Shown here: in pieces, positions 1-8,217 of the stretch | Layout of the letters: each line of letters begins with the position of its first letter | Position numbering within the stretch: position 1 is the stretch's first letter | From: Pseudomonas flexibilis | GTDB lineage: Bacteria; Pseudomonadota; Gammaproteobacteria; Pseudomonadales; Pseudomonadaceae | DNA: 64,000 nucleotides | NCBI RefSeq assembly: GCF_000802425.1 | Contig: NZ_JRUD01000020.1 | Span: 62,001 to 126,000, forward strand | Direction of reading: 5' to 3' | Made by a program: the position numbers and the translations under genes | The notes under the pieces: generated by a model | Databases searched by the model: none | What the model was told of the DNA's origin: nothing | The model's input: only the letters and a program-made list of their open reading frames with translations

Positions 1-279
1 GCGGTCGTTGTGTCCCAGGTTGCGCTGCGGGTCGATGCGATCACGCACGCGCTGCTTGAGCTCCTTGGCTTCCGGGAAGCCACCGTCGGCCTTGCGTTCC
101 CAGATCTGCTCGCCGTCGCAGGTGATGCGAAACACCCCGCCGGTGCCTGGTTCCAGGCTGACCCGGCCAAGGTCGTCGGCAAAGGTGCTGAGCAGCTCCT
201 GTGCCAGCCAGGCGGCTCGCAACAGCCAGTGGCACTGGGTGCAGTAGGTGATGACGATTTCCGCTTTCGGCCGCTGCAT
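1..279 (-). CDS. SelT/SelW/SelH (Rdx) family thioredoxin-fold protein, 3' end cut by window
   Basis: Reading down from an ATG at 279, the frame stays open to base 1, giving 93 codons without a stop, so the C-terminus lies outside the window. The N-terminus has a beta strand followed by Y-C-T-Q-C, a CxxC redox motif in the position typical of the Rdx family, then a helix and a GTGGVF strand-turn typical of the short SelW-like proteins. The protein is probably a cytoplasmic thiol-redox protein of about 95-100 residues; its substrate is unknown. The first cysteine is a plain Cys codon, so no selenocysteine is needed. An overlapping plus-strand frame (10-294) has no family resemblance and was discarded. 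Confidence 0.8.
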   Translation of the reverse strand, partial: MQRPKAEIVITYCTQCHWLLRAAWLAQELLSTFADDLGRVSLEPGTGGVFRITCDGEQIWERKADGGFPEAKELKQRVRDRIDPQRNLGHNDR

Positions 280-389
280 GGTGGTTACCTGTAAGAGGGA
301 GTGGCGGCCAGTTTACCGCCGCCACGGCTGCGGCGAACCGCTGGCCACTGGTCTATAGATAGGGGGAATCCAGCAGGGAGGGCCATCCC

Positions 390-674
390 ATGAAAGGCGC
401 CGAAGCCTACGTCAACGACCAGTGGAATACCTGCGGGCTGACGCATCTGCCCAGGGATGCCTGCGCGCTGCTGGTGCAGCTGCACTTCATCATTCCGCGC
501 GATACCCAGTTCACCAGTTTGCTCAACGATATCAGCGCCGTCTGCCGGCGGCACCTGCAGGAAGCCTACCCCGGGCGCAGTGTGCATGCCGACCCGGTGG
601 TGGGCTCGGTGGTGGGTGATGGCAGCGGTGACGGCATCACCCTGCGCTTCCACGTCGGGCCGGCGCAATCGTAG
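390..674 (+). CDS. Hypothetical protein, 94 aa
   Basis: A 94-residue protein beginning MKGAEAYVNDQW. I do not recognise the family. It has no signal peptide or membrane segment, two cysteines (CGLTHL and VCRRHL) and a mixed alpha/beta pattern. A G/A-rich stretch (ggagggc) lies about 10 bases before the ATG. The opposite frame (285-683) reads as low-complexity shadow sequence, which favours this strand. It is divergent from the SelW-like gene and followed by degenerate repeat DNA. Existence as a gene is likely; function is unknown. Confidence 0.6.
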   Translation: MKGAEAYVNDQWNTCGLTHLPRDACALLVQLHFIIPRDTQFTSLLNDISAVCRRHLQEAYPGRSVHADPVVGSVVGDGSGDGITLRFHVGPAQS

Positions 675-838
675 GCTGGTCAACGCATGGCGTTCGTAGC
701 CGGCACGGCGGGTTCGGCGGCCGGAAAAGCGCCGACCGCCCTACCGGCCAATCGCGTGCCTCAGCGTAGGGTGGTCAACGCAACGCGTTGGCCACCGTCT
801 CGCGTCCTGCGCCGACCGCCTTACACCGGTAGGGCCTT
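668..838. repeat. Degenerate REP-like hairpin units (gtagggtgg family)
   Basis: Contains gtaggctggtcaacgc near 670 and gtagggtggtcaacgc from 765, each followed by inverted gtt(g)gccacc-type sequence. These are diverged copies of the hairpin family seen at 5429, 8278, 11658, 31043, 31720, 35045, 37358 and 54200. The block lies between two genes that converge on it. Confidence 0.6.
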
Positions 839-2071
839 GCGTGCCGGGGCCTGTGTAGCCTCGGTCCAGGCGCGCAGATCCGCGCCGCCGGGGTTCTGGA
901 ACACGCGCAGGCCGAACTCGGGCAGGATCGCCAGCATGTGGTCGAAGATGTCCGACTGGATGCTTTCGTACTCGGCCCAGGCCACCGTGTTGGTGAAGCA
1001 GTAGATCTCCAGCGGCAGCCCTTCCGCGGTGGGTGCCATCTGGCGCACCAGGAGGGTCATGCCCTGGTGGATCCCCGGGTGGCTGCGCAGGTAGCGCTCC
1101 ACATACGCACGGAAGGTGCCGATGTTGGTGACACGCCGGGTATTCACCGGCTCGCGACCGGCTTCGGCCAGCTTGGCGTTCCAGTCGTCGATCTCGCGGC
1201 GCTTGTTGACCAGGTAGTCCTGCAGCAGGTTGAAGCGATACAGCCGCTCGCGCTCCTCGCTGTCCAGGAAGTGGATGCTCTGCTCGTCGATCAGCAGGCT
1301 GCGCTTGATGCGCCGGCCGCCTGACTCCTGCATGCCACGCCAGTTCTTGAAGGGGTCGGTGATAAAGCGCTTGGTCGGGATGGTGGTGATGGTCTTGTCC
1401 CAGTTCTGCACCTTAACGGTGTGCAGGGCGATATCGATCACGTCGCCGTCGGCGTTGAGCTGGGGCATCTCCACCCAGTCGCCGACGCGCACGATGTCGT
1501 TGGAGGTGATCTGCACGCTGGCCACCAGCGACAGCAGGGTGTCCTGGAAGATCAGCATCAGGACCGCGGCCATGGCACCCAGGCCGGAGAGCAGGATCAG
1601 CGGCGAGCGGTCGATCAGCGCGGCGATCACCAGGATGGTGGCGATGGCGTAGATGGCGATCTTCACCACCTGCAAATAGCCCTTGATGGGCCGGCGCTGC
1701 GCATCCGGGCGGCGCTGGTAGAGGTGGTTGACGATATTCAGCGCGGCGCCCAGTGCCAGGGCCACGGTGAGAATGATGAATCCCGCGCAGACGTTCTGGG
1801 TGACCGTGACGGCAGCCTGGGGCAGACCCGGCACAGCATTCACACCGCCGGTGATGATCAGCGCCGGTACCACGTTGGACAGTCGGCGGATCAGCCCGAA
1901 GTCGTCGAAGGCGCCGGTCTTCAGCAGCGAGTACAGGCCGCGCACCAGAATGCGCTTGACCAGCCAGTTGGCAATCGCCGCCACCAGCAGCAGTGCGCTA
2001 CAGGCAACCAGGGTTTGCAGTTCGGGATGGCTGCGCAGCCAGTCGAGCCCTAAGGCCAGCTCTTCTTGCAT
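821..2071 (-). CDS. Mechanosensitive ion channel, YbdG/MscM-like
   Basis: A 416-residue MscS-superfamily protein. Several N-terminal transmembrane helices (roughly residues 18-180) precede the pore helix and the beta domain, recognisable from ILLSGLGAMAAVLMLIFQDTLLSLVASV followed by VRVGDWVEM. The C-terminal half has the extended cytoplasmic region and the TIPTKRF and NWRGMQESGGRRI signatures of the YbdG branch (miniconductance channel, osmotic protection). The start is the ATG at 2071, preceded by GGAGA at good spacing; an upstream in-frame start would overlap the neighbouring peptidase gene and add 24 low-complexity residues. It lies downstream of the M23 peptidase on the same strand, 25 bases away, so co-transcription is possible. 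Confidence 0.88.
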   Translation of the reverse strand: MQEELALGLDWLRSHPELQTLVACSALLLVAAIANWLVKRILVRGLYSLLKTGAFDDFGLIRRLSNVVPALIITGGVNAVPGLPQAAVTVTQNVCAGFIILTVALALGAALNIVNHLYQRRPDAQRRPIKGYLQVVKIAIYAIATILVIAALIDRSPLILLSGLGAMAAVLMLIFQDTLLSLVASVQITSNDIVRVGDWVEMPQLNADGDVIDIALHTVKVQNWDKTITTIPTKRFITDPFKNWRGMQESGGRRIKRSLLIDEQSIHFLDSEERERLYRFNLLQDYLVNKRREIDDWNAKLAEAGREPVNTRRVTNIGTFRAYVERYLRSHPGIHQGMTLLVRQMAPTAEGLPLEIYCFTNTVAWAEYESIQSDIFDHMLAILPEFGLRVFQNPGGADLRAWTEATQAPARKALPV

Positions 2072-2096
2072 GTGAGTCTCCAGGTGAAGGGTGTAA

Positions 2097-2915
2097 TCAG
2101 GGGCGGTAGGCGCCGATGAAGATGGCCGGATCGATGCGCACATCGTTGAGGCTGACGTTCCAGTGCAGGTGCGGGCCGGTGGAGCGGCCGGTGCTGCCCA
2201 CCTTGCCCAGCACCTCGCCGCGCGCCAGGCGCTGGCCGACCGTCACATCGATGGCCGAGAGGTGGCAGAACATGCTGATCAGCCCGCGGCCATGGTCGAC
2301 GAACACTGTCTGGCCGTTGAAGAAGTAGTCGCCGACCAGGATCACCTCGCCAGCGGCGGGCGCCTTCACCGGCGTACCGGCCGGTGCGGCGAAGTCCAGG
2401 CCCGAATGCTGATTGCGCTCCTCGCCGTTGAAGAAGCGCCGCAGCCCGAACGGGGAGGACAACGGGCCGTCCACTGGCCGGTCGAAGTACAGGTTGCTCG
2501 GTTGGAAGGCGCTGAAGCGCCGGTACGCCTCCTGCTGTTCGGCCAGCTCGCGGCCGATCCGCGCCAGGGCTTCCGGGCCAGGGTTGACCTGTTCCTTGTT
2601 TTTCAGGGTGATGTGCTGCTCGCGGTAAGTGCGTGCGCCGACCTCGAAGCTGCGCGGCTGGCCATCCACCAGCAGGGTCTGCGCACCGGCGGGCGTTTGC
2701 AGCGGCACGCCGACGATGGCGATCCAGCGCCGGCCGTCCTCGCGAATCACCAGCGCCGGCTTGTCCTGGTAGCTCACCTGGGGCGCGTGCGGAGCATCGC
2801 CCAGGTCAACCACGGCGACGCCCCCGGGGACCGGTTTATCGAGCAGGCGGGAAAGAAAGCCTTCGGCATGCGCCGGCAGGGCGAGGCAGAGCAGCAGGGT
2901 CAGCAGAGTGCGCAT
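2097..2915 (-). CDS. M23 (LytM/lysostaphin-type) metallopeptidase, periplasmic
   Basis: A 272-residue protein with a signal peptide (residues 1-17, cleavage after AHA). An N-terminal beta-rich domain (about 25-110) is followed by a short helix and a C-terminal LytM domain (about 145-265). The zinc and catalytic residues are in place: H170 and D174 (HSGLD), H218 (CHLS) and H249/H251 (HLHW). It should hydrolyse peptidoglycan cross-bridges, or activate amidases if attenuated; with a full zinc site, an active endopeptidase is the better guess. The ATG at 2915 was chosen because it starts directly with the signal peptide. Confidence 0.88.
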   Translation of the reverse strand: MRTLLTLLLCLALPAHAEGFLSRLLDKPVPGGVAVVDLGDAPHAPQVSYQDKPALVIREDGRRWIAIVGVPLQTPAGAQTLLVDGQPRSFEVGARTYREQHITLKNKEQVNPGPEALARIGRELAEQQEAYRRFSAFQPSNLYFDRPVDGPLSSPFGLRRFFNGEERNQHSGLDFAAPAGTPVKAPAAGEVILVGDYFFNGQTVFVDHGRGLISMFCHLSAIDVTVGQRLARGEVLGKVGSTGRSTGPHLHWNVSLNDVRIDPAIFIGAYRP

Positions 2916-3003
2916 GGGAACCTGTGGGAAACAACGAACGCGGGGGACTTTATCATGGCTGCGGATGGCAGGCCGCTGCAGCCGCCCAAGCGGACTCGCC
3001 TTT

Positions 3004-3074
3004 TGTGGGAGCGGACTCGTCCGCGAGCTTCCTGCAGGCATCCATCAAAAGCGCGCGGATGAATTCGCTCCGAC
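3004..3074. repeat. REP-like pair, tgtgggagcgga family
   Basis: A forward unit (tgtgggagcggactcgtccgcgagctt) is followed about 25 bases later by an inverted, diverged unit (gcggatgaattcgctcc). The same pair arrangement occurs at 10475-10550 and 30498-30572. It lies between the M23 peptidase and the sensor-kinase gene. Confidence 0.65.
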
Positions 3075-3094
3075 GGGACAGCAGCGGACCGCTC

Positions 3095-4420
3095 CTACCG
3101 TCCTGGTGAGACGGCGGACAGGCGGATCTCCACGCGCAGCCCGCCCAGCGGGCTGGCCTGCAGCTGCCATTCGCCGCGCCAGGCGCTGATGATGTCGGCG
3201 ACGATGCCCAGTCCCAGTCCATGGCCCTCCAGCCCCTCGTCCAGGCGGGCGCCGCGCTGGCAGACGGTATCGCGGCGGTCGACAGGAATTCCCGGGCCGT
3301 CGTCGTCGACGCGCAGGCGGTAGCCATCCGGCAGCGTCGCGATGCCCAGGCGAACCTGGCTGTGGGCCCACTTGCAGGCGTTGTCCAGCAGGTTGCCGAG
3401 CAGCTCCAGCATGTCCTCGCGTTCCCAGGGCAGGTGGCAATCGGGCGGGGCCTGCCAGTCCAGTTTCAGGTCGCGGCGATGGATGGCCGCCAGGGTGGCG
3501 AACAGTGCCGGCAGCTCCTGCGCGCAGTCGAAGCCGCCGCCCGCCTGTCCCTCGCCGGCCAGGCGGGCGCGGCTGAGTTCGCGGGACACCCGCTGGCGAA
3601 TCTGGCCCAGTTGCTCCTCCAACTGCTGGCGCAGTGCCGGCTGGGCGGCCAGCGCCTCGCTGTCCAGCAGGCCGGTCAGCACTGCCAGCGGCGTCTTCAA
3701 GGCATGGCCGAGATTGCCGATGGCATGGCGCGAGCGTTTCAGGGTCTCGTCGGTCTGCGTCAGCAGATGGTTGATCTGCGTGACCAGCGGCTGCAGTTCC
3801 TGCGGCACGTGGGTATCCAACTGGGCGCGGCGTCCCTGCTGCAGCTCGGCGATCTGCGCGCGGGCGCTTTCCAGCGGGCGCAGGGCGGTGCGAACCGCCA
3901 GGCGCTGCAGCAGCCCGAACGCCAGTAGCGCCACGCCCAGCAACGTCAGTCCACCGAGACGGACCTGTTGAAAGCTGTCGAGGATCGGGGTGTAGTCGTG
4001 GGCGACGCTGATGTGCAGGGGCTGACCGCCGCGCCGGTAGGCGGCGCGGTAGACCAGCAGACGCTGGTCCTGCGGCCCGTCGACCAGTTCGGGGTGCAAG
4101 CCGTCCTGCGTGGGCCAGTCGAGATCGCTGTCCCACAGCGAGCGGGAACGCCACTCGTGGCTGTCGCTGTCGATGCGGAAGTAGTGACCGGAGAATGCCC
4201 GCTGATAGCGCGGGCCGAGGCGCTGGCTGTCCAGCTGCAGGCCGTTGGCTCCGGGAACCAGAGCCACCAGCAGGCCTTCGGTCTCCTCGCGCAGGTCGGT
4301 CTCCATACTGCGGCGCAGGCCCGCCTCGAACAGCCACAGGCTGGCCTGCAGCAGTATCAGCCCGACCACCAGCAGGGCGGCGATCAGGCCGAGGCCCAGA
4401 CGGCGCTGCAGCGAGTTCAT
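3095..4420 (-). CDS. Sensor histidine kinase, BqsS/CarS-like
   Basis: A 441-residue inner-membrane kinase: TM1 at about 10-31, periplasmic loop about 32-153, TM2 about 154-174, HAMP region, H-box with H239 (GHALKTPL), N-box (LLDNACKWA), then DDDGPGIP and GLGLGI ATP-binding boxes. The periplasmic segment just after TM1 contains R44-E-E-T-E48, an RExxE motif. That motif was reported as the ferrous-iron-sensing element of P. aeruginosa BqsS, and the neighbours (cognate regulator plus PepSY proteins) also match the bqs/car locus. The gene overlaps its response regulator by 4 bases (ATGA type), so the two are translationally coupled. Function as an Fe(II) or calcium-responsive sensor is inferred from motif and context. 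Confidence 0.85.
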   Translation of the reverse strand: MNSLQRRLGLGLIAALLVVGLILLQASLWLFEAGLRRSMETDLREETEGLLVALVPGANGLQLDSQRLGPRYQRAFSGHYFRIDSDSHEWRSRSLWDSDLDWPTQDGLHPELVDGPQDQRLLVYRAAYRRGGQPLHISVAHDYTPILDSFQQVRLGGLTLLGVALLAFGLLQRLAVRTALRPLESARAQIAELQQGRRAQLDTHVPQELQPLVTQINHLLTQTDETLKRSRHAIGNLGHALKTPLAVLTGLLDSEALAAQPALRQQLEEQLGQIRQRVSRELSRARLAGEGQAGGGFDCAQELPALFATLAAIHRRDLKLDWQAPPDCHLPWEREDMLELLGNLLDNACKWAHSQVRLGIATLPDGYRLRVDDDGPGIPVDRRDTVCQRGARLDEGLEGHGLGLGIVADIISAWRGEWQLQASPLGGLRVEIRLSAVSPGR

Positions 4421-5082
4421 GGGCGCGTTCCGAAGCGGTAGCCCTGGCCGCGACGGGTTTCGATGATCTCGCGCCCCAGCTTGCCGCGCAGGCGGTTGAC
4501 CAATACTTCGATGACGTTGGAGTCGCGCTCGGTTTCGCCGTCGTACAGGTGCTCGGCCAGCTGGGATTTGGACAGCAGCTGGCCGGGATGCAGCATGAAA
4601 TAGCGCAGCAGGCGGAACTCGCCGGCGGTCAGCGCGATGCTCTGGCCGTCGCGCCGGCATTCCTGGCGCGCCTCGTCCAGCTCCAGCCCACCGGTCGCCA
4701 GCAGCGGCTGGTTGGCCAGGCCGTGGGCGCGACGCAGCAGCGCCTGGATGCGCAGCAGCAGTTCCTCGGGATGGAAGGGTTTGGTCAGGTAGTCGTCGGC
4801 GCCGGCCTTCAGGCCGTCGATGCGCTCGGCCCAGCTGTCGCGGGCGGTGAGGATCAGCACCGGCGTGGCCAGGCCCCGCGCGCGCCACGCGCGCAGCACG
4901 TCCAGGCCGGGTTTGCCGGGCAGGCCCAGGTCGAGCACGACCAGGTCGTAGGGTTCGCTGGCGCCCTGGTACTCGGCGTCACGGCCGTCGGCCAGCCAGT
5001 CGACGGCGTAGCCGTGGCGTTTCAGATCGGCCAGCAGCTGATCGGCCAGCGGCACATGGTCTTCCACCAGCAGCAGGCGCAT
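4417..5082 (-). CDS. OmpR-family response regulator, BqsR/CarR-like
   Basis: A 221-residue regulator. The receiver domain (1-115) has acidic pocket E7/D8, phosphoacceptor D51 (VVLDLGLPG), T79 in LTAR and K101 in TKPF. The C-terminal winged helix (about 128-221) includes [17 protein letters not shown] and the YRF ending of OmpR/PhoB proteins. It lies between a PepSY gene (1-base overlap, TGATG) and the kinase (4-base overlap), a tight operon transcribed from about 5.9 kb downward. Its likely regulon, by analogy with BqsR/CarR, concerns cation stress and membrane remodelling; this is inference. Confidence 0.88.
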   Translation of the reverse strand: MRLLLVEDHVPLADQLLADLKRHGYAVDWLADGRDAEYQGASEPYDLVVLDLGLPGKPGLDVLRAWRARGLATPVLILTARDSWAERIDGLKAGADDYLTKPFHPEELLLRIQALLRRAHGLANQPLLATGGLELDEARQECRRDGQSIALTAGEFRLLRYFMLHPGQLLSKSQLAEHLYDGETERDSNVIEVLVNRLRGKLGREIIETRRGQGYRFGTRP

Positions 5083-5384
5083 CAGTCCTCCTTGTCCTCA
5101 AGCAGGGCGCCGCTGGCGGCGTCCAGTTCGATGTCGCGCACCTCGCCCTGGCGGGTCAGCAGTTCCAGCTCGTAGATGTAGCGGCCATGCTCTTCCTCCA
5201 GCTCGGCTTCCAGCAGGCGGGCGCCGGGGTAGCGCTCCAGCAGCGGTTGCATGAGTGCATCCAGCGACTGGATGGTCCCTTCGCGGCGCAGGCGCAGGGC
5301 TTCATCCTGGTTCAGGTCACGACCGGCCATCGCCGGCGTGGCGACGAGCAGGGCAGCGAGCAGCAGGGGCAGGGGGCGTGGCAT
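5082..5384 (-). CDS. Periplasmic PepSY-domain protein (first of two)
   Basis: A 100-residue protein with a signal peptide (about 1-20, ending AMA) and one PepSY domain (about 33-97), recognised from [28 protein letters not shown] and [13 protein letters not shown]. The ATG at 5384 starts exactly at the signal peptide; an in-frame ATG 10 codons upstream is less likely. The stop overlaps the regulator's start by one base. PepSY proteins next to BqsRS-type systems are thought to modulate the sensor or bind metal or peptide; no direct evidence here. Acidic residues are dense ([10 protein letters not shown]), which fits cation binding. About half of its residues match the next gene, so the two look like tandem duplicates. 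Confidence 0.85.
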   Translation of the reverse strand: MPRPLPLLLAALLVATPAMAGRDLNQDEALRLRREGTIQSLDALMQPLLERYPGARLLEAELEEEHGRYIYELELLTRQGEVRDIELDAASGALLEDKED

Positions 5385-5428
5385 GGCAAATGACTCGTGT
5401 GAGGGAAACGTCACGGCCGCCGCGCATC

Positions 5429-5535
5429 GTAGGGTGGATCACGCTTCATCGATCCACCATCGCGCCGGCCAGGCGCGGTCGGCAGACGCGCCGTTCCGAC
5501 GCGATGGTGGACAAAGAAGGCGATGTCCACCCTAC
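5429..5535. repeat. REPIN-like doublet (gtagggtgga family)
   Basis: An outer inverted repeat: gtagggtggatcacgc at the left and its inverted counterpart ending gtccaccctac at the right, each half being itself a small hairpin, separated by about 40 bases of gcgcc-rich sequence. It is inserted between the two PepSY genes and so splits what would otherwise be a tight operon. Confidence 0.75.
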
Positions 5536-5553
5536 AGGTCCGTGCGGGCCGCG

Positions 5554-5871
5554 TCAGTCGTCCTTTTGATTCTCCAGGACTTCGCCGGTGGCGGCGTCCA
5601 GTTTCAGGTCCCATTGCTGATTCTGGGCATCGCGCAGCTCCACCTTGTAGAGGTAGCGGCCATTCTCTTCCTCGAGCTCGGTTTCTTCCACCTTGGCGCC
5701 GGGGTGCTGCTTGAGTGCGGTTTCGTTGAGCGACTCGAACGACTGGATGGTGCCGGCATCGCGCAGCTTGAGCGCTTCGTCCGGGCCGATGTCGCGGTCG
5801 GCGGCCAGCGCCAGGTTGGCGCCGAAGGTCAGGGTAGTGGCGGCGAACAGCAGGGTGAGGGTCTTGCGCAT
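5554..5871 (-). CDS. Periplasmic PepSY-domain protein (second of two)
   Basis: A 105-residue protein: signal peptide 1-23 (ending ALA), then a PepSY domain with DEALKLRDAGTIQSFESLNE, an ELEEENGRYLYKVEL strand pair and DAATGEVLENQKDD at the C-terminus. The domain pattern repeats that of the preceding protein (5082-5384), including the acidic ETELEEENGR segment. The ATG at 5871 is preceded by GGAGA at 8 bases; the upstream ATG at 5886 contains that ribosome-binding site and is less likely. It is the first gene of the PepSY-PepSY-regulator-kinase set, so the operon promoter should lie in 5872-6030. Confidence 0.85.
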   Translation of the reverse strand: MRKTLTLLFAATTLTFGANLALAADRDIGPDEALKLRDAGTIQSFESLNETALKQHPGAKVEETELEEENGRYLYKVELRDAQNQQWDLKLDAATGEVLENQKDD

Positions 5872-6032
5872 GGTTGTGGTCTCCATGGGTTGCTTTGACG
5901 AACACAGGTTAGGGGAGGCGGCTTAACTGAAGCTGAAAGGCGATACCGCGCGGGCCGGCCTGGCGCTGGTCGACGGAGGTCGTGATGACTCCCCAGGCGC
6001 GGCCTGCCCCACGGCGAGACCACGGGGGCCAA

Positions 6033-6062
6033 TTGACGCACCCGTGGGTGCGGGGATATACA
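6033..6062 (+). promoter_or_regulatory. Putative sigma70 promoter with palindromic operator for the MFS gene
   Basis: TTGACG (6033-6038) and TATACA (6057-6062) are spaced 18 bases apart. The spacer contains a perfect 14-base palindrome, GCACCCGTGGGTGC (6038-6051). A palindrome between -35 and -10 is a typical repressor position. The MFS gene starts 50 bases downstream. The match is by eye only. Confidence 0.45.
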
Positions 6063-6111
6063 GCCCCCCTCGCCCGTGCGCGGGCATACCTTGAGATAGA
6101 CAGGGGTTGTG

Positions 6112-7320
6112 ATGAACGGTTTTACCCGGGCGGGATTGTGGATCCTGGTGCTGAGTTCGGTGGTGCTCACCCTGTCGCTCGGCGTGCGACATGGCTTCGG
6201 CCTGTTCCTGGCGCCGATGAGCACGGAATTCGGCTGGGGCCGTGAGGTATTTGCCTTCGCCATCGCCCTGCAGAACCTGATCTGGGGCCTGGCGCAGCCG
6301 ATTACCGGCGCGCTGGCCGACCGCTTCGGCGCTGGCCGCGCGGTGCTGGTGGGCGGGCTGTTCTATGTGGTCGGCCTGGTGCTGATGGGCATGGCGGAAA
6401 CCCCGCTGGGCCTGTCGCTGAGCGCCGGCGTGCTGATCGGCCTGGGGCTGTCCGGCACCTCCTTCTCGGTGCTGTTGGCCGCGGTCGGACGCGCTGCCAC
6501 CCCGGAAAAGCGCAGCATGGCGATGGGCATCGCCGCCGCGGCCGGCTCCTTCGGCCAGTTCATCATGCTGCCCGGCACCCTGGGGCTGATGGAGTGGCTG
6601 GGCTGGTCGGCGGCCTTGCTGGCGCTGGGCGCGCTGGTGGCGCTGATCGTGCCGATGGGCGCCGCCCTGCGCGAAGCGCCGGCGCCGCGCCAGGCACACC
6701 AGCAGACGCTGGGCGAGGCGCTGAGCGAGGCCGCTCGTCACCCGGGCTTCTGGCTGCTGTCGGTGGGCTTCTTCGTCTGCGGTTTCCAGGTGGTGTTCGT
6801 CGGCGTGCACCTGCCGGCCTACCTGGTGGACCAGGGCCTCGGCGTGCATGTGGGCACCACCGTGCTGGCGCTGGTCGGCCTGTTCAACATCGCCGGCACC
6901 TACGGCGCCGGCTGGCTGGGCGGCCGCATGTCCAAGCCCAGGCTGCTGGTGGCCCTGTACCTGCTGCGTGGCGTGGTGATCACCGCGTTCTTCTTCCTGC
7001 CGCTGAGCGAGATGTCCGCCTACCTGTTCGGCATGGCCATGGGGCTGCTGTGGCTGTCCACTGTGCCGCTGACCAACGGCACGGTGGCGACCCTGTTCGG
7101 CGTGCGCAACCTGTCGATGCTGGGCGGCATCGCCTTCCTGTTCCACCAACTGGGCTCGTTCATGGGCGGCTGGTTGGGCGGCTACCTGTATGACCTCACC
7201 GGCAGCTACTCGCTGGTCTGGCAGATTTCCATCCTGCTCAGCCTGATGGCCGCCCTGCTCAACTGGCCGGTGCGCGAAGTCCCGGTGGCCCGCCTGCAGA
7301 CCGGAGGGGCGAGCGCATGA
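6112..7320 (+). CDS. MFS transporter, 12 TM
   Basis: A 402-residue major facilitator with about 12 hydrophobic helices. The loop between TM2 and TM3 (GALADRFGAGRAVLVGG) carries the MFS motif A pattern GxxaDRxGxxr, and the central cytoplasmic loop contains APRQAHQQTLGEALSEAARHPGFW. The overall layout resembles the monocarboxylate/oxalate-type (MCT/OFA) branch. The substrate cannot be read from sequence. The ATG at 6112 follows AGGGG at 5-6 bases; a GTG at 6109 is also in frame. It overlaps by 4 bases with a small membrane-protein gene downstream. A palindrome in the promoter suggests control by a dedicated repressor. Confidence 0.85.
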   Translation: MNGFTRAGLWILVLSSVVLTLSLGVRHGFGLFLAPMSTEFGWGREVFAFAIALQNLIWGLAQPITGALADRFGAGRAVLVGGLFYVVGLVLMGMAETPLGLSLSAGVLIGLGLSGTSFSVLLAAVGRAATPEKRSMAMGIAAAAGSFGQFIMLPGTLGLMEWLGWSAALLALGALVALIVPMGAALREAPAPRQAHQQTLGEALSEAARHPGFWLLSVGFFVCGFQVVFVGVHLPAYLVDQGLGVHVGTTVLALVGLFNIAGTYGAGWLGGRMSKPRLLVALYLLRGVVITAFFFLPLSEMSAYLFGMAMGLLWLSTVPLTNGTVATLFGVRNLSMLGGIAFLFHQLGSFMGGWLGGYLYDLTGSYSLVWQISILLSLMAALLNWPVREVPVARLQTGGASA

Positions 7321-7439
7321 GCCGGGGCGCCTGGCTGAAGACAGCTCTGCTGATCGGCCTCGGCCTGCTGCTGGCCCTGGCCTGGTGGGGCTGGACGCGG
7401 GGCGGGCTGGCGCTGTTGCAGACGGGGATGAGCTGTTAG
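7317..7439 (+). CDS. 40-residue membrane microprotein coupled to the MFS gene
   Basis: An ATG at 7317 overlaps the MFS stop codon (ATGA) and is preceded by GGAGG at 8 bases, inside the transporter gene. It encodes MSRGAWLKTALLIGLGLLL... with one transmembrane helix (about 9-26), a short positively charged N-terminus and a C-terminal Cys. There is no known family. The strong ribosome-binding site and stop-start overlap are what support it. A role as transporter accessory subunit is a guess from position. Confidence 0.55.
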   Translation: MSRGAWLKTALLIGLGLLLALAWWGWTRGGLALLQTGMSC

Positions 7440-7455
7440 CTAGCCATTGGGTGGC

Positions 7456-7485
7456 GGTGGACAAGAAAGACGTTGTCCACCCTAC
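7456..7485. repeat. Single REP-like hairpin (gtagggtgga family)
   Basis: ggtggacaag...cttgtccaccctac type hairpin: one unit in inverted orientation, just downstream of the convergent MFS/microprotein and rluA genes. Confidence 0.65.
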
Positions 7486-7521
7486 GTTCTCTGGCGTAGG
7501 TCCGGTGCGATGGCGGACAGG

Positions 7522-8157
7522 CTAGAACGGCGCTGGGCTTTCGAAGCGCAGCCGCTCGCCGGTGACCGGGTGGGTGAGCACCAGCAGGCTGGCGTGCAGG
7601 CACAGGCGGTCGTGGGCGGCCAGGGCTTCTTCGTGGGCATATAGGCGGTCGCCGAGCAGCGGATTGCCGATGCTCAGCATGTGTACGCGCAACTGGTGCG
7701 AGCGGCCGGTGATCGGCGTGAGCTCCACGCGGCTGTAGTGCCCGCAGCGCTCCAGCACGCGCCAGAAGGTCAGGGCATGCCGGCCCAGTTCGTGGTCCAC
7801 CACATGGCGCGGCTTGGTCGGCGGGTCGTAGCGCAGCGGCAGTTCGATCCGGCCGCTGTCCAGCTCCGGTTCGCCCCAACAAAGGGCGGTGTAGGCCTTC
7901 TCGGTTTCCCGGTCATGGAACTGCCGGGACAGCTCGCGGTGGCTGTCGGCATCGCGGGCCAGCACGATGACCCCGGAGGTCTCCCAGTCCAGGCGATGCA
8001 CGATGCGCGCCTCGGGGTAACCGTTTTCCTGCAGGCGGGTCACCAGGCAGTCGCGATTGTCCTCGGCGCGCCCGGGCACGGAGAGCAGCAGGGTGGGCTT
8101 GTTGATCACCAGCAGGGCGTCGTCCTGATGGAGGATCTCAATATTCGACAGGGGCAT
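7522..8157 (-). CDS. rluA: RluA-type dual-specificity pseudouridine synthase
   Basis: A 211-residue enzyme without an S4 domain, the usual size of RluA, which converts U746 of 23S rRNA and U32 of several tRNAs to pseudouridine. The catalytic motif HRLDWETSG holds the nucleophile D57. GRSHQLRVHM and GDRLYAHEEALAA fit the family's second and third motifs, with LHA (LCLHASLL) near the C-terminus. Gene order rluA-minE-minD-minC is that of P. aeruginosa. It is separated from minE by about 300 bases of repeat DNA, so it is probably transcribed on its own or by read-through from min. Confidence 0.9.
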   Translation of the reverse strand: MPLSNIEILHQDDALLVINKPTLLLSVPGRAEDNRDCLVTRLQENGYPEARIVHRLDWETSGVIVLARDADSHRELSRQFHDRETEKAYTALCWGEPELDSGRIELPLRYDPPTKPRHVVDHELGRHALTFWRVLERCGHYSRVELTPITGRSHQLRVHMLSIGNPLLGDRLYAHEEALAAHDRLCLHASLLVLTHPVTGERLRFESPAPF

Positions 8158-8217
8158 GGGACAAATCCGTAAAACAAGGCGAGGGCGGACGTGTCCGCGC
8201 AGGGTGCGTGCGGGATT

